DNA of 64,000 nucleotides from NORP240 sp942492445 (GTDB taxonomy: Bacteria > Pseudomonadota > Gammaproteobacteria > Pseudomonadales > Pseudohongiellaceae). Shown piece after piece: positions 47,828 to 56,983 of the stretch. The notes beneath the pieces are model-generated. The model made no database searches and had not been told where the DNA came from. It saw only the letters and a list, made by a program, of their open reading frames with translations. The stretch is from positions 62,001 to 126,000 of the forward strand of contig CALOEW010000002.1 in assembly GCA_942492445.1 (NCBI GenBank), read 5' to 3'. A program made the position numbers and the translations under genes. Every line of letters begins with the position of its first letter. Position 1 is the stretch's first letter.

Positions 47828-49345
47828 ATGACGACAACTTCTCACGATTCCAAATCTGCTCTGGTCGAGGTGTGCGACGCACGGGTCAGAATCAACCGTC
47901 GCAGGACCCTGGTGATCGACGGGTTTCGTATTCGTCCCGGCGAGCACTGGTGCGTCCTTGGAGGAAACGGTGCCGGCAAGAGTCTGTTGGCGAGGCTGTT
48001 GCGAGGCGAATTGATCAGCGGCCGCCAGCATGTGACCTATGCTGCACAGTTCGATCCTGCTCGAGATATTGAAACTGTGTCGTTTGAGGAACAACAGAGG
48101 CTCTGGGCGCTGGACAATCGACATGACATCAGTGAGTACAATGCCGAGGCACAGGACCCGGGAACCACCGTTGCCAGACTGCTTTGCGGCACTCGATCAC
48201 AGGGCATGCTAGACGAGCCGGAGGCCAGGGAATTGCTGGAAAGGCTTGAAATCGACAGGCTGCTGGAACGTGGTATCCGCTTTCTGTCTTCAGGCCAGAT
48301 CAGGAAGGCTATGGTGGCCAGGGCTTTGCTGAGCAAGATAACGGGCCAGAGCCGGTTACTGGTGCTGGACGACCCCCTGGAAGCCATCGATCGGCAATCC
48401 GTACCCGTGGTGCGGGAATTATTGACGCAGTGGATGGACACGAAGAACGCCACCTTGCTGCTGTGCCGACGGGAACGGGAGATACTGCCAGGTATCACTC
48501 ACCTGGCAATTATGGATAAATTGCATCTGGAGGCTCAGGGAACGGTCCGCGAAATCAAGGAAACCGATGCATACAGGCGTTTTGCGAAACCCCGGGTCCA
48601 GCTTGTGGACTCAGTATCGCTGCCGGGATTTCGGGAAATTCCGGCCCCTGACCGCCAGCCCCCCATCCATCTTAAGGAGGTCAGCGTCTCCTACGGTGAC
48701 AAGCTGGTCCTGAACCGGGTTACCTGGCTTATGGGCGTCAGTGATCATACTCTTATCGAAGGGCCTAATGGATGTGGCAAGTCAACCTTGCTGAGTCTGA
48801 TTGACGGGGAAAATCATAAAGCTTACGGCCAGGAGGTATACCTGTTCGGCAAGCGTCGGGGCAGTGGCGAGTCCGTGTGGGATATCAAGTCTCATTTCGG
48901 GATAGTGAGCAATGAAATTCACAACAGATACGTAAAGGGATGGAAAGTAATCGATGTGGTCATTTCAGGCTTTTTCGACTCGGTTGGACTTTATGACGAC
49001 AGCGGTGCCAGCCAGCAGGAAAAGGCTCGCAACTGGCTGGACTCACTGGGACTTTCGGTTATCACAGAGGACTATTTCCATGAGATATCCTTCGGGGAAC
49101 AACGCATGGTGCTGCTGGCCCGGGCCATGGTGAAGCAACCGGATGTGTTGATTCTCGACGAACCCTGCGTCGGCCTTGATGACACTTACCGGTTTCTGGT
49201 TCTGGACAATATCGACCGCATTGCTGAGCGAACGCCCACACAGATTGTCTATGTCAGCCATACTCAGGGTGAGGAGCCCCGCTGCATCACCCAGCGATTG
49301 CGATTCCAGCCGGCGCCGGGAGGCGGATATCACCTGGCCGGCTGA
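47828..49345 (+). CDS. ModF-like protein with two ABC ATPase domains
   Basis: 505 residues, two ABC modules and no membrane segment. Module 1: Walker A GGNGAGKS (45-52), signature LSSGQIRKA, Walker B LLVLDDPLEAID. Module 2: Walker A GPNGCGKS (312-319), signature ISFGEQRMVLLARAM, Walker B VLILDEPCVGLDD. This layout and length match ModF (PhrA) of E. coli, a soluble protein of uncertain function near molybdate transport genes. No mod genes are here, though three molybdenum-enzyme loci lie within this part of the window. The last 47 bases of the gene are partly repeated at 49980-50035. Confidence 0.8.
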   Translation: MTTTSHDSKSALVEVCDARVRINRRRTLVIDGFRIRPGEHWCVLGGNGAGKSLLARLLRGELISGRQHVTYAAQFDPARDIETVSFEEQQRLWALDNRHDISEYNAEAQDPGTTVARLLCGTRSQGMLDEPEARELLERLEIDRLLERGIRFLSSGQIRKAMVARALLSKITGQSRLLVLDDPLEAIDRQSVPVVRELLTQWMDTKNATLLLCRREREILPGITHLAIMDKLHLEAQGTVREIKETDAYRRFAKPRVQLVDSVSLPGFREIPAPDRQPPIHLKEVSVSYGDKLVLNRVTWLMGVSDHTLIEGPNGCGKSTLLSLIDGENHKAYGQEVYLFGKRRGSGESVWDIKSHFGIVSNEIHNRYVKGWKVIDVVISGFFDSVGLYDDSGASQQEKARNWLDSLGLSVITEDYFHEISFGEQRMVLLARAMVKQPDVLILDEPCVGLDDTYRFLVLDNIDRIAERTPTQIVYVSHTQGEEPRCITQRLRFQPAPGGGYHLAG

Positions 49346-49466
49346 TAGGTAAACCAGTGAATGGCCTGAAGGCCAATGGCCTGAATCCGAGCACTTCCAG
49401 TATTCATAATCCCTGAAGAAGGGCACAACCAACAATCAATTGGCGTGCGATAAATATTCGGGGATC

Positions 49467-49577
49467 GCACCGCTCAGGGGAGTCTGATCCTCCGACTGCA
49501 CCCCCCGGGGTTCCCTCCCGGTCTTGTCGGTCGGGCAGCGTTTTTATTGCTCCGCCCCGACTCCCCTGGAGCGGTGC
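49467..49577. repeat. P1 inverted-repeat element, second copy
   Basis: 111 bases; GCACCGCTCAGGGGAGTC at the left and GACTCCCCTGGAGCGGTGC at the right, complementary but for one missing base. The arm changes are partly compensatory relative to the first copy (GGTCC to GCTC/GAGC), which suggests the pairing itself is maintained. The interior keeps GCGTTTTTATTGCTCCG. Confidence 0.7.
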
Positions 49578-49667
49578 TCAGTGCTCGAATTCAAGCTTGT
49601 GGAAACCAGAAGCGCAAATCGTTGGAAAAGCCGATATTCGTCGTTAGTTCCTCTGCTGGGAGTTAAT

Positions 49668-49985
49668 CGGAGCATCCGAAGCCACTGCACGAGGAATTCT
49701 GCACTTAGCCAAGGCGTGGCCGGCAGGGGTATCCAGTGGCTGCAATAAAAGGACCAGCGCCGTGGGAGGAAAAATGACCGTTTTCCCGGGCATTTTTCTA
49801 AGTGAGGGCACCCCGGAGGGGCGCGGTCGGCCCCAGGAACCCCCTGCCGGCCCCGCCTCACCACGAAAACATGGCTCCAAGAATAACTGACTCCCCTCGA
49901 ACCCAGGAAACAACACTGCACGCTTCTGATTTTCAAATCCAGTACTTACTGACCTGTCACTCCAGGAGCCTGGGCCACTGCTGCA
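49668..49985 (+). repeat. Composite repeat copy R3 with P3 core
   Basis: Copy of R2 (44208-44582). The P3 core spans 49713-49857, bounded by GGCGTGGCCGGCAGGGG and its complement with one mismatch. It lacks the tandem minirepeats of R2. Confidence 0.65.
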
Positions 49986-50035
49986 TCACCCATTGGTGGC
50001 TGATTGGCGATTCCAGTCCGGCGCCGGGAGGCCGG
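49980..50035 (+). repeat. Copy of the ModF-like gene's 3' end
   Basis: GCTGCATCACCCA at 49980-49992 is identical to 49281-49293 in the gene; after about ten extra bases the match resumes with GCGATTCCAG and CCGGCGCCGGGAGGC. The copies flank most of the repeat island, as attachment-site duplications would. Confidence 0.6.
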
Positions 50036-50498
50036 AAAATTCCCCTCCACAGCCTTGACAGAGAAGCCTTTTTAGCAAAGGGTCTTACAAGGGGGTGGGG
50101 GAAAATAAATTTGGGGAAAATGATACCTGCAGTGTGCTCATATTCCTGATTCGTGGCTTCGAGCGGCTTGCAGGATTCCTCGTGAAGTAGCCTCGAGTTC
50201 CGCAATCGGTTACTGGATGCGGCAAGTTAGGTTCAATAGTGGCATCTTCAACGATTGCTCCACTGGTTTCCACCCACTTCGAATTCAGGTATTGAGCACC
50301 GGTCCACGGGTGTCTGAATCACAAACCCCGGTCATGTCTGAGAGAGATCACGAATACTGGAAGTACCCGGATTCAGGCCACTGAAAGCCTTCCGGACATG
50401 ATCTTGTGCGACAGCAATGTGCCGGACCAGTACAGCATCTGGTCCGGGGGTTATAACAGATCTCGGGGGAATCAAAACCAGGCCAGGCGGTTGCTGCT

Positions 50499-51032
50499 TC
50501 AACCGGCGCGGGTTATGACGATATGAGCGTAGCCGATGTTGTTTACATAGGCTCCCTGGCTGTCGTTGACGAACAATTTCAGGTCGCCATTGCAGGGTGC
50601 CTCGTAGAGGTAGGAGTCTGTGGCGGCATCATAGGCAAGGTCGGAAATTCCCACCAGACTTTCAGAACGGCATCCATCCTGGTACAGCATCAACTCAAAC
50701 CAGCGGTGGCTTCGTGAGCGTTTTAACAGTGCCAGCGACTCGACTGGCATCAGGCTGTCTGCAAACCCGAACGGACCCAGTGGTTCGCCGTTTTCGTCGT
50801 TGATGATCGGCCCGTCTATCCAGTTGCTGATCTTGGAGAATCGCAGCGAATAGCGGGCACCGCCGGCAAGGGTGGCACCTGAATGGGTTGACGAATCGGT
50901 TGTGAAAAGCCGGAAACTGGCAGCCTGTCCCGGTGCCAGTGCCTGGCCACTATCGCCGGGGATCTGATCGATGTACATCCGGGCATTACAGGCACTGAGC
51001 AGTGCAACGGCGAGAAACCAGGGAAAACGCAT
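50499..51032 (-). CDS. Putative lipoprotein of unknown function
   Basis: 177 residues from ATG 51032 (MRFPWFLAVALLSACNARMY); the lipobox LLSAC places the lipidated cysteine near residue 15. The frame is open 12 codons further but without a better start. The mature part is beta-rich with DGPIINDENGEPLGPFGFAD and ends YVNNIGYAHIVITRAG. I recognise no family. Transcribed toward the repeat island. Confidence 0.6.
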   Translation of the reverse strand: MRFPWFLAVALLSACNARMYIDQIPGDSGQALAPGQAASFRLFTTDSSTHSGATLAGGARYSLRFSKISNWIDGPIINDENGEPLGPFGFADSLMPVESLALLKRSRSHRWFELMLYQDGCRSESLVGISDLAYDAATDSYLYEAPCNGDLKLFVNDSQGAYVNNIGYAHIVITRAG

Positions 51033-51135
51033 TGAATAAACCTCTGTGAAATGCAGCGATAGCGACACGGTTACGGTCGGGGGTTACAGACCAGCCGGCC
51101 AGCGTTGCAAATTGCACAAGGCCGACCTTTGTCAA

Positions 51136-51166
51136 TGAACCTCTGACTGAGAACCACAACGCTCTG
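51136..51166 (+). repeat. P2 left-arm fragment
   Basis: 24 of 31 bases match the P2 left arm at 43991-44021 (GAACCTCTGA, CACAA, GCTCTG kept). A right-arm-like piece, CAATTAATCAGAGATTA, lies at 51315-51331 just before the phosphatase-like gene. Together they could be the two ends of one decayed element of about 200 bases. Confidence 0.55.
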
Positions 51167-51363
51167 GGTGGGGGCTCAATAGGAGGTTTGTTAAGAGTGC
51201 CTTTCCCGCCGAATCCCGTCAAGGGTTTCAAGCAGGAACGCTATCCGCTTTGATTCCCGGCCCGGTTGTCGCCTGGAAGGTTCCGCCGGACCGGTGAACC
51301 TGTTAAAGTGCGCTCAATTAATCAGAGATTACGTAAATTCTGGCAGAACGAGGAGTAACCAGG

Positions 51364-51942
51364 GTGGAAACAATAAGGCTTGTGTTTTTGAGCATTGTGC
51401 TGGCAAATGCCCTGCCGGCGAACGCCGTGGAGGAGGTGGATCCGGCACTGCAGGAGATTCTGAATTTCCGGCAATACAGTCCCAGCTTTGCCAGCGCCGG
51501 ACAGCCAACCAGGGAACAATTTGCCACCCTCAGGGACCAGGGTTTCGAGCGCGTCGTCTACATTGCATTTACCAATAATCGCAACGCGCTTGCGGACGAA
51601 GATCTGGTTGTAAAGGGCCTGGGTATGGAATACATGCAGGTTCCCGTAGATTTCTCCGATCCATTACCTAGTGATTTTTATGCCTTTGCTGATTCGATGC
51701 GGCGAAGCCCGGACAAAAAGACTTTACTTCATTGTCAGGTGAATGCACGGGCATCCGCGTTCAGCTTCCTGTACCGGGTCGTCTACGAAAACGTACCGGT
51801 GGCGGAAGCCAAGGCGGACATGAACTCGGTGTGGCAACCGAATGAAGTCTGGCGCGATTTTATCTTCGAGGTGCTCGAGCAGAATGGATTTTCTCCCGAC
51901 TGTCCGGGCTGTGACTGGACACCTCCACCCCCAACCCGGTAA
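51364..51942 (+). CDS. Exported tyrosine-phosphatase-like protein (DUF442-type)
   Basis: 192 residues. GTG start after GAGGAGTAACCAGG. An N-terminal signal segment (IRLVFLSIVLANALPANA) is present. SAGQPTREQFATLRDQGFER and LLHCQVNARASAFSFLYR match the DUF442/beta-lactamase-hydrolase-like phosphatase family; H123, C124 and R129 form a CX4R loop, one residue shorter than the classical CX5R. Substrate unknown. The C-terminus CPGCDWTPPPPTR has two cysteines and a proline run. Confidence 0.7.
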   Translation: METIRLVFLSIVLANALPANAVEEVDPALQEILNFRQYSPSFASAGQPTREQFATLRDQGFERVVYIAFTNNRNALADEDLVVKGLGMEYMQVPVDFSDPLPSDFYAFADSMRRSPDKKTLLHCQVNARASAFSFLYRVVYENVPVAEAKADMNSVWQPNEVWRDFIFEVLEQNGFSPDCPGCDWTPPPPTR

Positions 51943-51985
51943 CCACCATCCTGATGCAGGGGCGGCGGAATTCGCTGGCGTCAGC

Positions 51986-53842
51986 TTATTCCCCCCCCTG
52001 ATCGGCCGGCTTCCAGTTGTAAAAACCCATGAACATTTCTTCCCAGCTCTGTTCGCCCCAGTGAATAGTTGAATCCGGATCCGGGTTGTAGGGATTCTGT
52101 GAGGAGTTGTCAAACGCACCTTTTGCCACGATTCGTGTCCCTGCCGGGACAAACAGAGGCTCCTCGAGAGTGTGGGTGAGCTGCCAGTTGAATGAATAAT
52201 CCGGCACCGACAGGAGCAACTTCTCACTGCCGTCCGGATAGACTGCGGTAAAGCTCATGCGCTTGCCGCGAAAGTGCATGTGAGGCATCAGGCTGTAAAT
52301 ATAGGCGTCATCGGGCACTAGCGTGGAAATCTCCATTTCATGGTCCTTGGCCTGGGCTGGAATTTCTATATTGAAGGCATTACCCACGCCGCCGGACATT
52401 CGCTCATGGGGGACCTGACCTTCGGGGTAGAAATAAATGCCTATCTCGGTTGCATCGACCGTTTCCCTGCCGGAAGTGGTGTAGTGCATCTGTAGACTCA
52501 GGGTGGATCCGGCCCGCAACAAGCCGCCGACGCCCCGGGGATACATGGAAGAGGCAGTGCCAGGGGCGTAGCCTGCTATCGACGCCTGGTCGGGATCCAG
52601 ACTGCCACCGAGAAAAACACCAAGATCCACTTCCGGGCCGAGCAGTTCGAGAATCTCCCCGAGGTCGGGTCGTTGACCGCTGGCAGCCGCAGTAAAAATC
52701 GCCGCACGGATTTGTTGAGCCCGTTCCTCCGGCAGGCTGTTGATCACTTCCTGCAGGAGCAACCGTTGATCTCGCATGCCTTCCGGCGGTACCACAGTCG
52801 TGATCACGTGATGAACCACAGAGGGATCGCCGGGTACGATTTCGCTGCCTCTGACCCAGACGTCACGTTCAAGGCCCAGGTCTACCGGGATATGCAGGTA
52901 TTCAACCACACCGGATGCCGGAATCGTCTGTGGTTCGATCTGAACCACCAGGTCCGGTTCACCGTGAGCCCACTTGCTCTCCGGCCAGCGCAGTTGAGCC
53001 AGGGGGTCTGAAGTTCCGTCCACCGGGGAACCGGAATCAACCCAGTGCACCAGCGCCTGCATCTGTGAATCCTCCAGGTTCATTGCATTTTTTACCGGGT
53101 GGCCAACTTTATTGTCGATCTGACCCGGTGGCATGCGCCTGGTCAGGACCACTTCCCTTATCATCGGTGACCAGCTCTGAGCGGCCAGGCTGCTGTCAAG
53201 TGCAAACGGTGCAATGCCGCCGTCTCTATGGCAGCCGGCGCAGTTTTCGGCGATGATCGGGGCGATTTCGTCTACGTATGACGGCGCGTCGGCGCGGTGC
53301 TTCTCCCGCACCGGAAAATCTATCGGCGTACCCGCCGGCTCTGCAGTTACGAGTACTTCAGTGCCGGCGAGAAACTGCTGTAATGCCCTTTCAAGATGAT
53401 TTTGGACCGGACCCCGGTAGACGACTTCGAAGCTGCCAGGATCGTAGAGAACTGCTTCCCCGATGCGGGTCATCCCCAGCGTTTCGGCAACCAGTTGGGC
53501 GTCGTCCATCAGAACGGGCAGGTCCAGGCCCAGCGCTTCCATTTCGACCTTGATACTTTGCCGGTCATTCTGCAGACCGGGATTCAGCAGCATAAACACC
53601 ACTCCCTGGCCCTGAAATTGCTCGCGCAGCTTCTTTAATTCGGCTACACTGGCACTCACCTCGCTGGCGCCATTGGCCTGTGCCATCAGCACTATGGCCT
53701 GCTGGTCGTCATACCAGGCCATGTGATGAAAGGTGCCTTCATGATCGATAAGGGCAAAATCGCCAACCCGTTCGGAGGCATCGCTGAGCGAAGCGAGCCC
53801 CGTCATCACAAAAGCAAGTAATGAAACCATTGGTTTATGCAT
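51986..53842 (-). CDS. Redoxin / cytochrome c / copper-monooxygenase-like fusion protein
   Basis: 618 residues from ATG 53842 (GAGG eight bases upstream; an in-frame GTG at 53851 is an alternative). Numbering below counts from that GTG. Signal segment 8-25. Residues about 28-165 form a thioredoxin-like redoxin domain, but the catalytic cysteine position reads QANGASE, so it lacks the redox cysteine. C204, C207 and H208 (CAGCH) bind haem c; M240 (RRMPPGQ) is a likely distal ligand. Residues about 300-610 resemble the copper type II monooxygenase (PHM-like) fold: HH at 347-348, H456 in MHYTT and HMH at 524-526 are candidate copper ligands. Periplasmic redox enzyme; substrate unknown. Confidence 0.78.
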   Translation of the reverse strand: MHKPMVSLLAFVMTGLASLSDASERVGDFALIDHEGTFHHMAWYDDQQAIVLMAQANGASEVSASVAELKKLREQFQGQGVVFMLLNPGLQNDRQSIKVEMEALGLDLPVLMDDAQLVAETLGMTRIGEAVLYDPGSFEVVYRGPVQNHLERALQQFLAGTEVLVTAEPAGTPIDFPVREKHRADAPSYVDEIAPIIAENCAGCHRDGGIAPFALDSSLAAQSWSPMIREVVLTRRMPPGQIDNKVGHPVKNAMNLEDSQMQALVHWVDSGSPVDGTSDPLAQLRWPESKWAHGEPDLVVQIEPQTIPASGVVEYLHIPVDLGLERDVWVRGSEIVPGDPSVVHHVITTVVPPEGMRDQRLLLQEVINSLPEERAQQIRAAIFTAAASGQRPDLGEILELLGPEVDLGVFLGGSLDPDQASIAGYAPGTASSMYPRGVGGLLRAGSTLSLQMHYTTSGRETVDATEIGIYFYPEGQVPHERMSGGVGNAFNIEIPAQAKDHEMEISTLVPDDAYIYSLMPHMHFRGKRMSFTAVYPDGSEKLLLSVPDYSFNWQLTHTLEEPLFVPAGTRIVAKGAFDNSSQNPYNPDPDSTIHWGEQSWEEMFMGFYNWKPADQGGE

Positions 53843-54419
53843 TGTAAACACCTCGTGCAGAATGCTCCGGCATTGACCCCCTGACGGGGAAAAGCTGTTA
53901 CTCCTACTGATGTCCCATCATACGCCTTTTCGGTCGGACTGAAAGCAGCCAGCGCGGTAGACATCAGAATCAGAGGTCTCCAAGAATTCAATTACTGATT
54001 ATTTGAAAATTAGTGAATACAATAAGTTATCATTACCCAGGCCGATGGGTTCGCAACTCAGGCAACGAAGATCGAGTGGTACTCGAATTTCAACTTTATG
54101 ATGACGGAGATTCCCACTAAACTCCAATGGCAGTGGGGCGGACGGCTGCTCTTCAGGGAGCGGCGGTGCTGCCGGCACCGGTGGTTTACAAGTACGGGTA
54201 ATTCGTTATGAAGAATCGATCCAATACCTCCGGGCGCGTAAATTGCCTGGTTTGTGAAACAGGTCGATGAAGCCAGTGTATCGGAGATCGACCCCTGAAT
54301 GGAAAACCGGTCGCCATTCGCTGACGTAACTTGTGCCAGGAGCCTCTGATTAGTTCTGGCCGGAGCAGTCCCATAACTAATCAGAGGTTCATTTAAATAA
54401 ACTGATAACAGAATATCTT
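53843..54419. other. Intergenic region with palindromic fragments
   Basis: 577 bases, no supported gene. AATCAGAGGTCTCC at 53968-53981 resembles the right arm of P2. A short palindrome sits at 54340-54390 (separate entry). Confidence 0.5.
54340..54390. repeat. Short P2-like palindrome upstream of hemH
   Basis: GAGCCTCTGATTAGTT (54340-54355) and AACTAATCAGAGGTTC (54375-54390) are complementary with one mismatch, with a 19-base loop. It has the outer P2 arms and almost no interior. It ends 30 bases before hemH and could fold in the leader mRNA. Confidence 0.7.
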
Positions 54420-55478
54420 ATGCGCGCCATACTATTGCTGAACCTGGGAACTCCGGCGGCACCTACAGCCAAGGGCCTGCGGGAGTTTTATCGGCACTTT
54501 TTTTCAGATCCCAACGTGTTCGATATTCCGCCCTGGGCGCGATGGGCATTGCGAAATTTTATCATCCTGCCTTTCCGGGCGCCGAAAACCGCTCGGAACT
54601 ACGAGAAGATCTGGCTGGAAGGGGGGTCGCCACTGAAGGTGTATACCGACCAACTCAAGTCTCGGCTGCAGGATGCCATGGATCCGACACGCAGTCGCAT
54701 GCGGGTTTTTATCGGCATGGGCTACAGTGAGCCGTTCATCGGCGACACCATGAGAGAAATCGAGGAGTTGGGAGTATCCGATATCCTGGTTTTTCCGTTG
54801 TTTCCACAATATTCCACGGCGACAACGGAGTCGGTACTGCAGGGAGTCACCAAGGCAGCAGGTCGCTGGAAAGAAGCACCGAGGATGACTGTCATCAAGG
54901 ATATGTTCAGTGAACCGGCGTTTATCCGGGCCTGGACGCAACTGATAGACAAACATCTGCGGCAGGACAAGCCGAACCGCCGGGTAGATCATGTGATTTT
55001 CAGTTACCATGGGCTGCCGGAAAAAAATATCCTGAAAGCAGACAACAGCGACAACTGTAATTTCGGTAATTGTTGCAATGAGATAACCGGCCGGAATCGC
55101 TATTGCTACCGAGCACAGTGTATGGAGACTACCCGATCGATAGCAGGGGCGATGGGCTGGGATGAAGATTTCTATTCCGTAGCTTTCCAGTCACGTTTTG
55201 GTCGTGATCCCTGGATCAAGCCCTATCTCGATGAATACCTGGAAATACTGGCTGCTAAACAGGTCAGGCGGGTTGCTGTGCTGACCCCGTCATTCATATC
55301 CGACTGCCTGGAAACCACCTTTGAAATAGGAATCGAGTACCGGGAGCTTTTTAAGGAAAAGGGCGGGGGTGATCTGGTACTCATCCCCAATCTGAACAAT
55401 GAGGAATTCTGGTTTTCCGCCGTTGCAGAAATCGTCGAGCGGCATTTGAGCCGCTCAGTGTTTCTCAATCCGGTCTGA
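54420..55478 (+). CDS. hemH: Ferrochelatase
   Basis: Inserts iron into protoporphyrin IX, the last step of haem b synthesis. 352 residues. LLLNLGTPAAPTAKGLREFY opens it; GGSPLKVYT, VFPLFPQYSTATT and SYHGLPEK (H197) are family blocks and E298 in DCLETTFEIG is the second conserved residue. Cysteines at 213, 218, 219, 229 and 234 (CNFGNCC, CYRAQC) could support an iron-sulfur cluster as in some bacterial ferrochelatases, but the usual spacing is not certain. The 3' end overlaps the convergent ppnN by 24 bases. Haem supply suits the cytochromes nearby. Confidence 0.93.
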   Translation: MRAILLLNLGTPAAPTAKGLREFYRHFFSDPNVFDIPPWARWALRNFIILPFRAPKTARNYEKIWLEGGSPLKVYTDQLKSRLQDAMDPTRSRMRVFIGMGYSEPFIGDTMREIEELGVSDILVFPLFPQYSTATTESVLQGVTKAAGRWKEAPRMTVIKDMFSEPAFIRAWTQLIDKHLRQDKPNRRVDHVIFSYHGLPEKNILKADNSDNCNFGNCCNEITGRNRYCYRAQCMETTRSIAGAMGWDEDFYSVAFQSRFGRDPWIKPYLDEYLEILAAKQVRRVAVLTPSFISDCLETTFEIGIEYRELFKEKGGGDLVLIPNLNNEEFWFSAVAEIVERHLSRSVFLNPV

Positions 55479-56870
55479 CAGCCCACCAGCCGGCTGGTGC
55501 TTATCGACGCTGATCAGTTCGTAGCAGGGCTGGTAGTGCCTGGTGCCTATTTTCATTCGCTTGATGGCGACGCACTCAGCCAGCAGACTGTCTCTTGCTG
55601 TCACGATTTCAGAGTCGCCCTGCAGTTTGTACGGACCTTGTTGTTCGACCTGTTTAATGCCGTAGGGTTTTACATTGCCCGCTACGATTCCGGAGAACGC
55701 TCTGCGCAGGTCTGCGATAAACTCAGAAGCAGGCCGGTCATTGAATAACTTCAGTTTAGCCATATTTTCATGACTCACGTGGAACGGGGCCTGCATCGAT
55801 TCTGGAATTTTCAGTTGCCAATTAAATGAATACGACTCGTCGTTGCGCCTCCGATGTGAGACAACCTGATTCAGATTGCGCCGGGTCAGCTGAGCCACGA
55901 GTGAGGGGTTGGCATTCACAATCTGATAGTAGGCGGTCGCAGACTCGCCCAGCGTATGGCGTAGAAAGCGGTCGATAGATGCAAAGTAGTCCTCGTAGCC
56001 TGCCGGGGCAGTAAAAATTATCGGCACCGGTGCCTGGCGGTTCTCTTCCCGGATCAGTATCCCAAGCAGGTACAGGATTTCCTCGATAGTGCCGACTCCT
56101 CCGGGAAAGACCACGATAGCATGGGCCAGGCGCACGAAGGCTTCCAGGCGCTTCTCAATATCAGGCAATATAACCAGTTCGTTTACGGATGGGTTTGGGG
56201 ACTCTGAGGCGATAATGCCGGGTTCGGTAATGCCAACATAGCGGCCATTGTTGATACTTTGCTTGGCGTGCCCGATCATGGCGCCTTTCATTGGACCTTT
56301 CATGGCCCCGATGCCGCAACCGGTGGCGATATCCAGCCCCCGCAATCCCAGTTCATAGCCCACTTCCTTGGTGTAGTCATATTCAGGACGGCTTATGGCG
56401 TGGCCTCCCCAGCATACTACCAGTTGCGGAGCCTGATTCGGCGTCACCACATTGGCATTGCGCAGGATCCTGAATACCGTATCGGTTATTCCTTCGCCGG
56501 TTGACGTATCGAAACCACCCAGGCGTTCGATTTTGGCCTGGGTATACACGATATCCCGTAAAGCCGCGAACAGATGCCTTTCAATGCCGCGTATCATTTT
56601 CCCATCCACAAAGGCCGATGCCGGCGCATTCTGAACCCGCAACTTGATCCCCCGTGATTCCGGAATGATCTCTACCCGGAAGTCTGAGAATTCCCTTAGC
56701 ATACGGTCGGGATCGTCGGTCTCGTTACCGGTGTTGAGCACTGCCAGCGCACAATCGCGGAAGGTCTGAAAGACCTCTTCGGTGGTTTCCATCGCCACTC
56801 TTATTTCCTGGTGAGACAACAGGTTCAGGCTGGTGGAAGGCCTGACAAAACACTCTTTGACTTTGTCCAA
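55455..56870 (-). CDS. ppnN: Nucleotide 5'-monophosphate nucleosidase PpnN
   Basis: Hydrolyses nucleoside monophosphates to base and ribose 5-phosphate; the E. coli enzyme (YgdH) is stimulated by (p)ppGpp. 471 residues. FRDCALAVLNTGNETDDPDR and the N-terminal domain with NAPASAFVDGKMIRGIERHL match PpnN. The central Rossmann-like LOG domain has GCGIGAMKGPMKGAMIGHAK and FPGGVGTIEEILYLLG, the PGGxGTxxE motif. Its stop lies inside the 3' end of hemH on the other strand. Confidence 0.9.
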   Translation of the reverse strand: MDKVKECFVRPSTSLNLLSHQEIRVAMETTEEVFQTFRDCALAVLNTGNETDDPDRMLREFSDFRVEIIPESRGIKLRVQNAPASAFVDGKMIRGIERHLFAALRDIVYTQAKIERLGGFDTSTGEGITDTVFRILRNANVVTPNQAPQLVVCWGGHAISRPEYDYTKEVGYELGLRGLDIATGCGIGAMKGPMKGAMIGHAKQSINNGRYVGITEPGIIASESPNPSVNELVILPDIEKRLEAFVRLAHAIVVFPGGVGTIEEILYLLGILIREENRQAPVPIIFTAPAGYEDYFASIDRFLRHTLGESATAYYQIVNANPSLVAQLTRRNLNQVVSHRRRNDESYSFNWQLKIPESMQAPFHVSHENMAKLKLFNDRPASEFIADLRRAFSGIVAGNVKPYGIKQVEQQGPYKLQGDSEIVTARDSLLAECVAIKRMKIGTRHYQPCYELISVDKHQPAGGLSDRIEKH

Positions 56871-56983
56871 TCCGGTGGTCCTGCGGTTGATGCATCCAGA
56901 AGTCTGATTTGAATCAATACGATTTTTTACCAGGCTTACCTATCCTTTGCGCTGTGGAAAATAGTAACGCAGGAGAGGGAAAG

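Larger units (their letters stand above)
49378..50379. repeat. Non-coding repeat island bounded by 30-bp inverted repeats
   Basis: 49378-49407 and 50350-50379 are inverted copies of each other (27 of 30 bases), about 1.0 kb apart; the shared core is GAATACTGGAAG and GGATTCAGGCC. Inside are P1 (49467-49577), R3 with its P3 core (49713-49857), a copy of the upstream gene's 3' end (49980-50035) and a partial P1 arm (50290-50325). No gene is supported. It looks like a degenerate non-autonomous element with nested elements. Confidence 0.6.
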
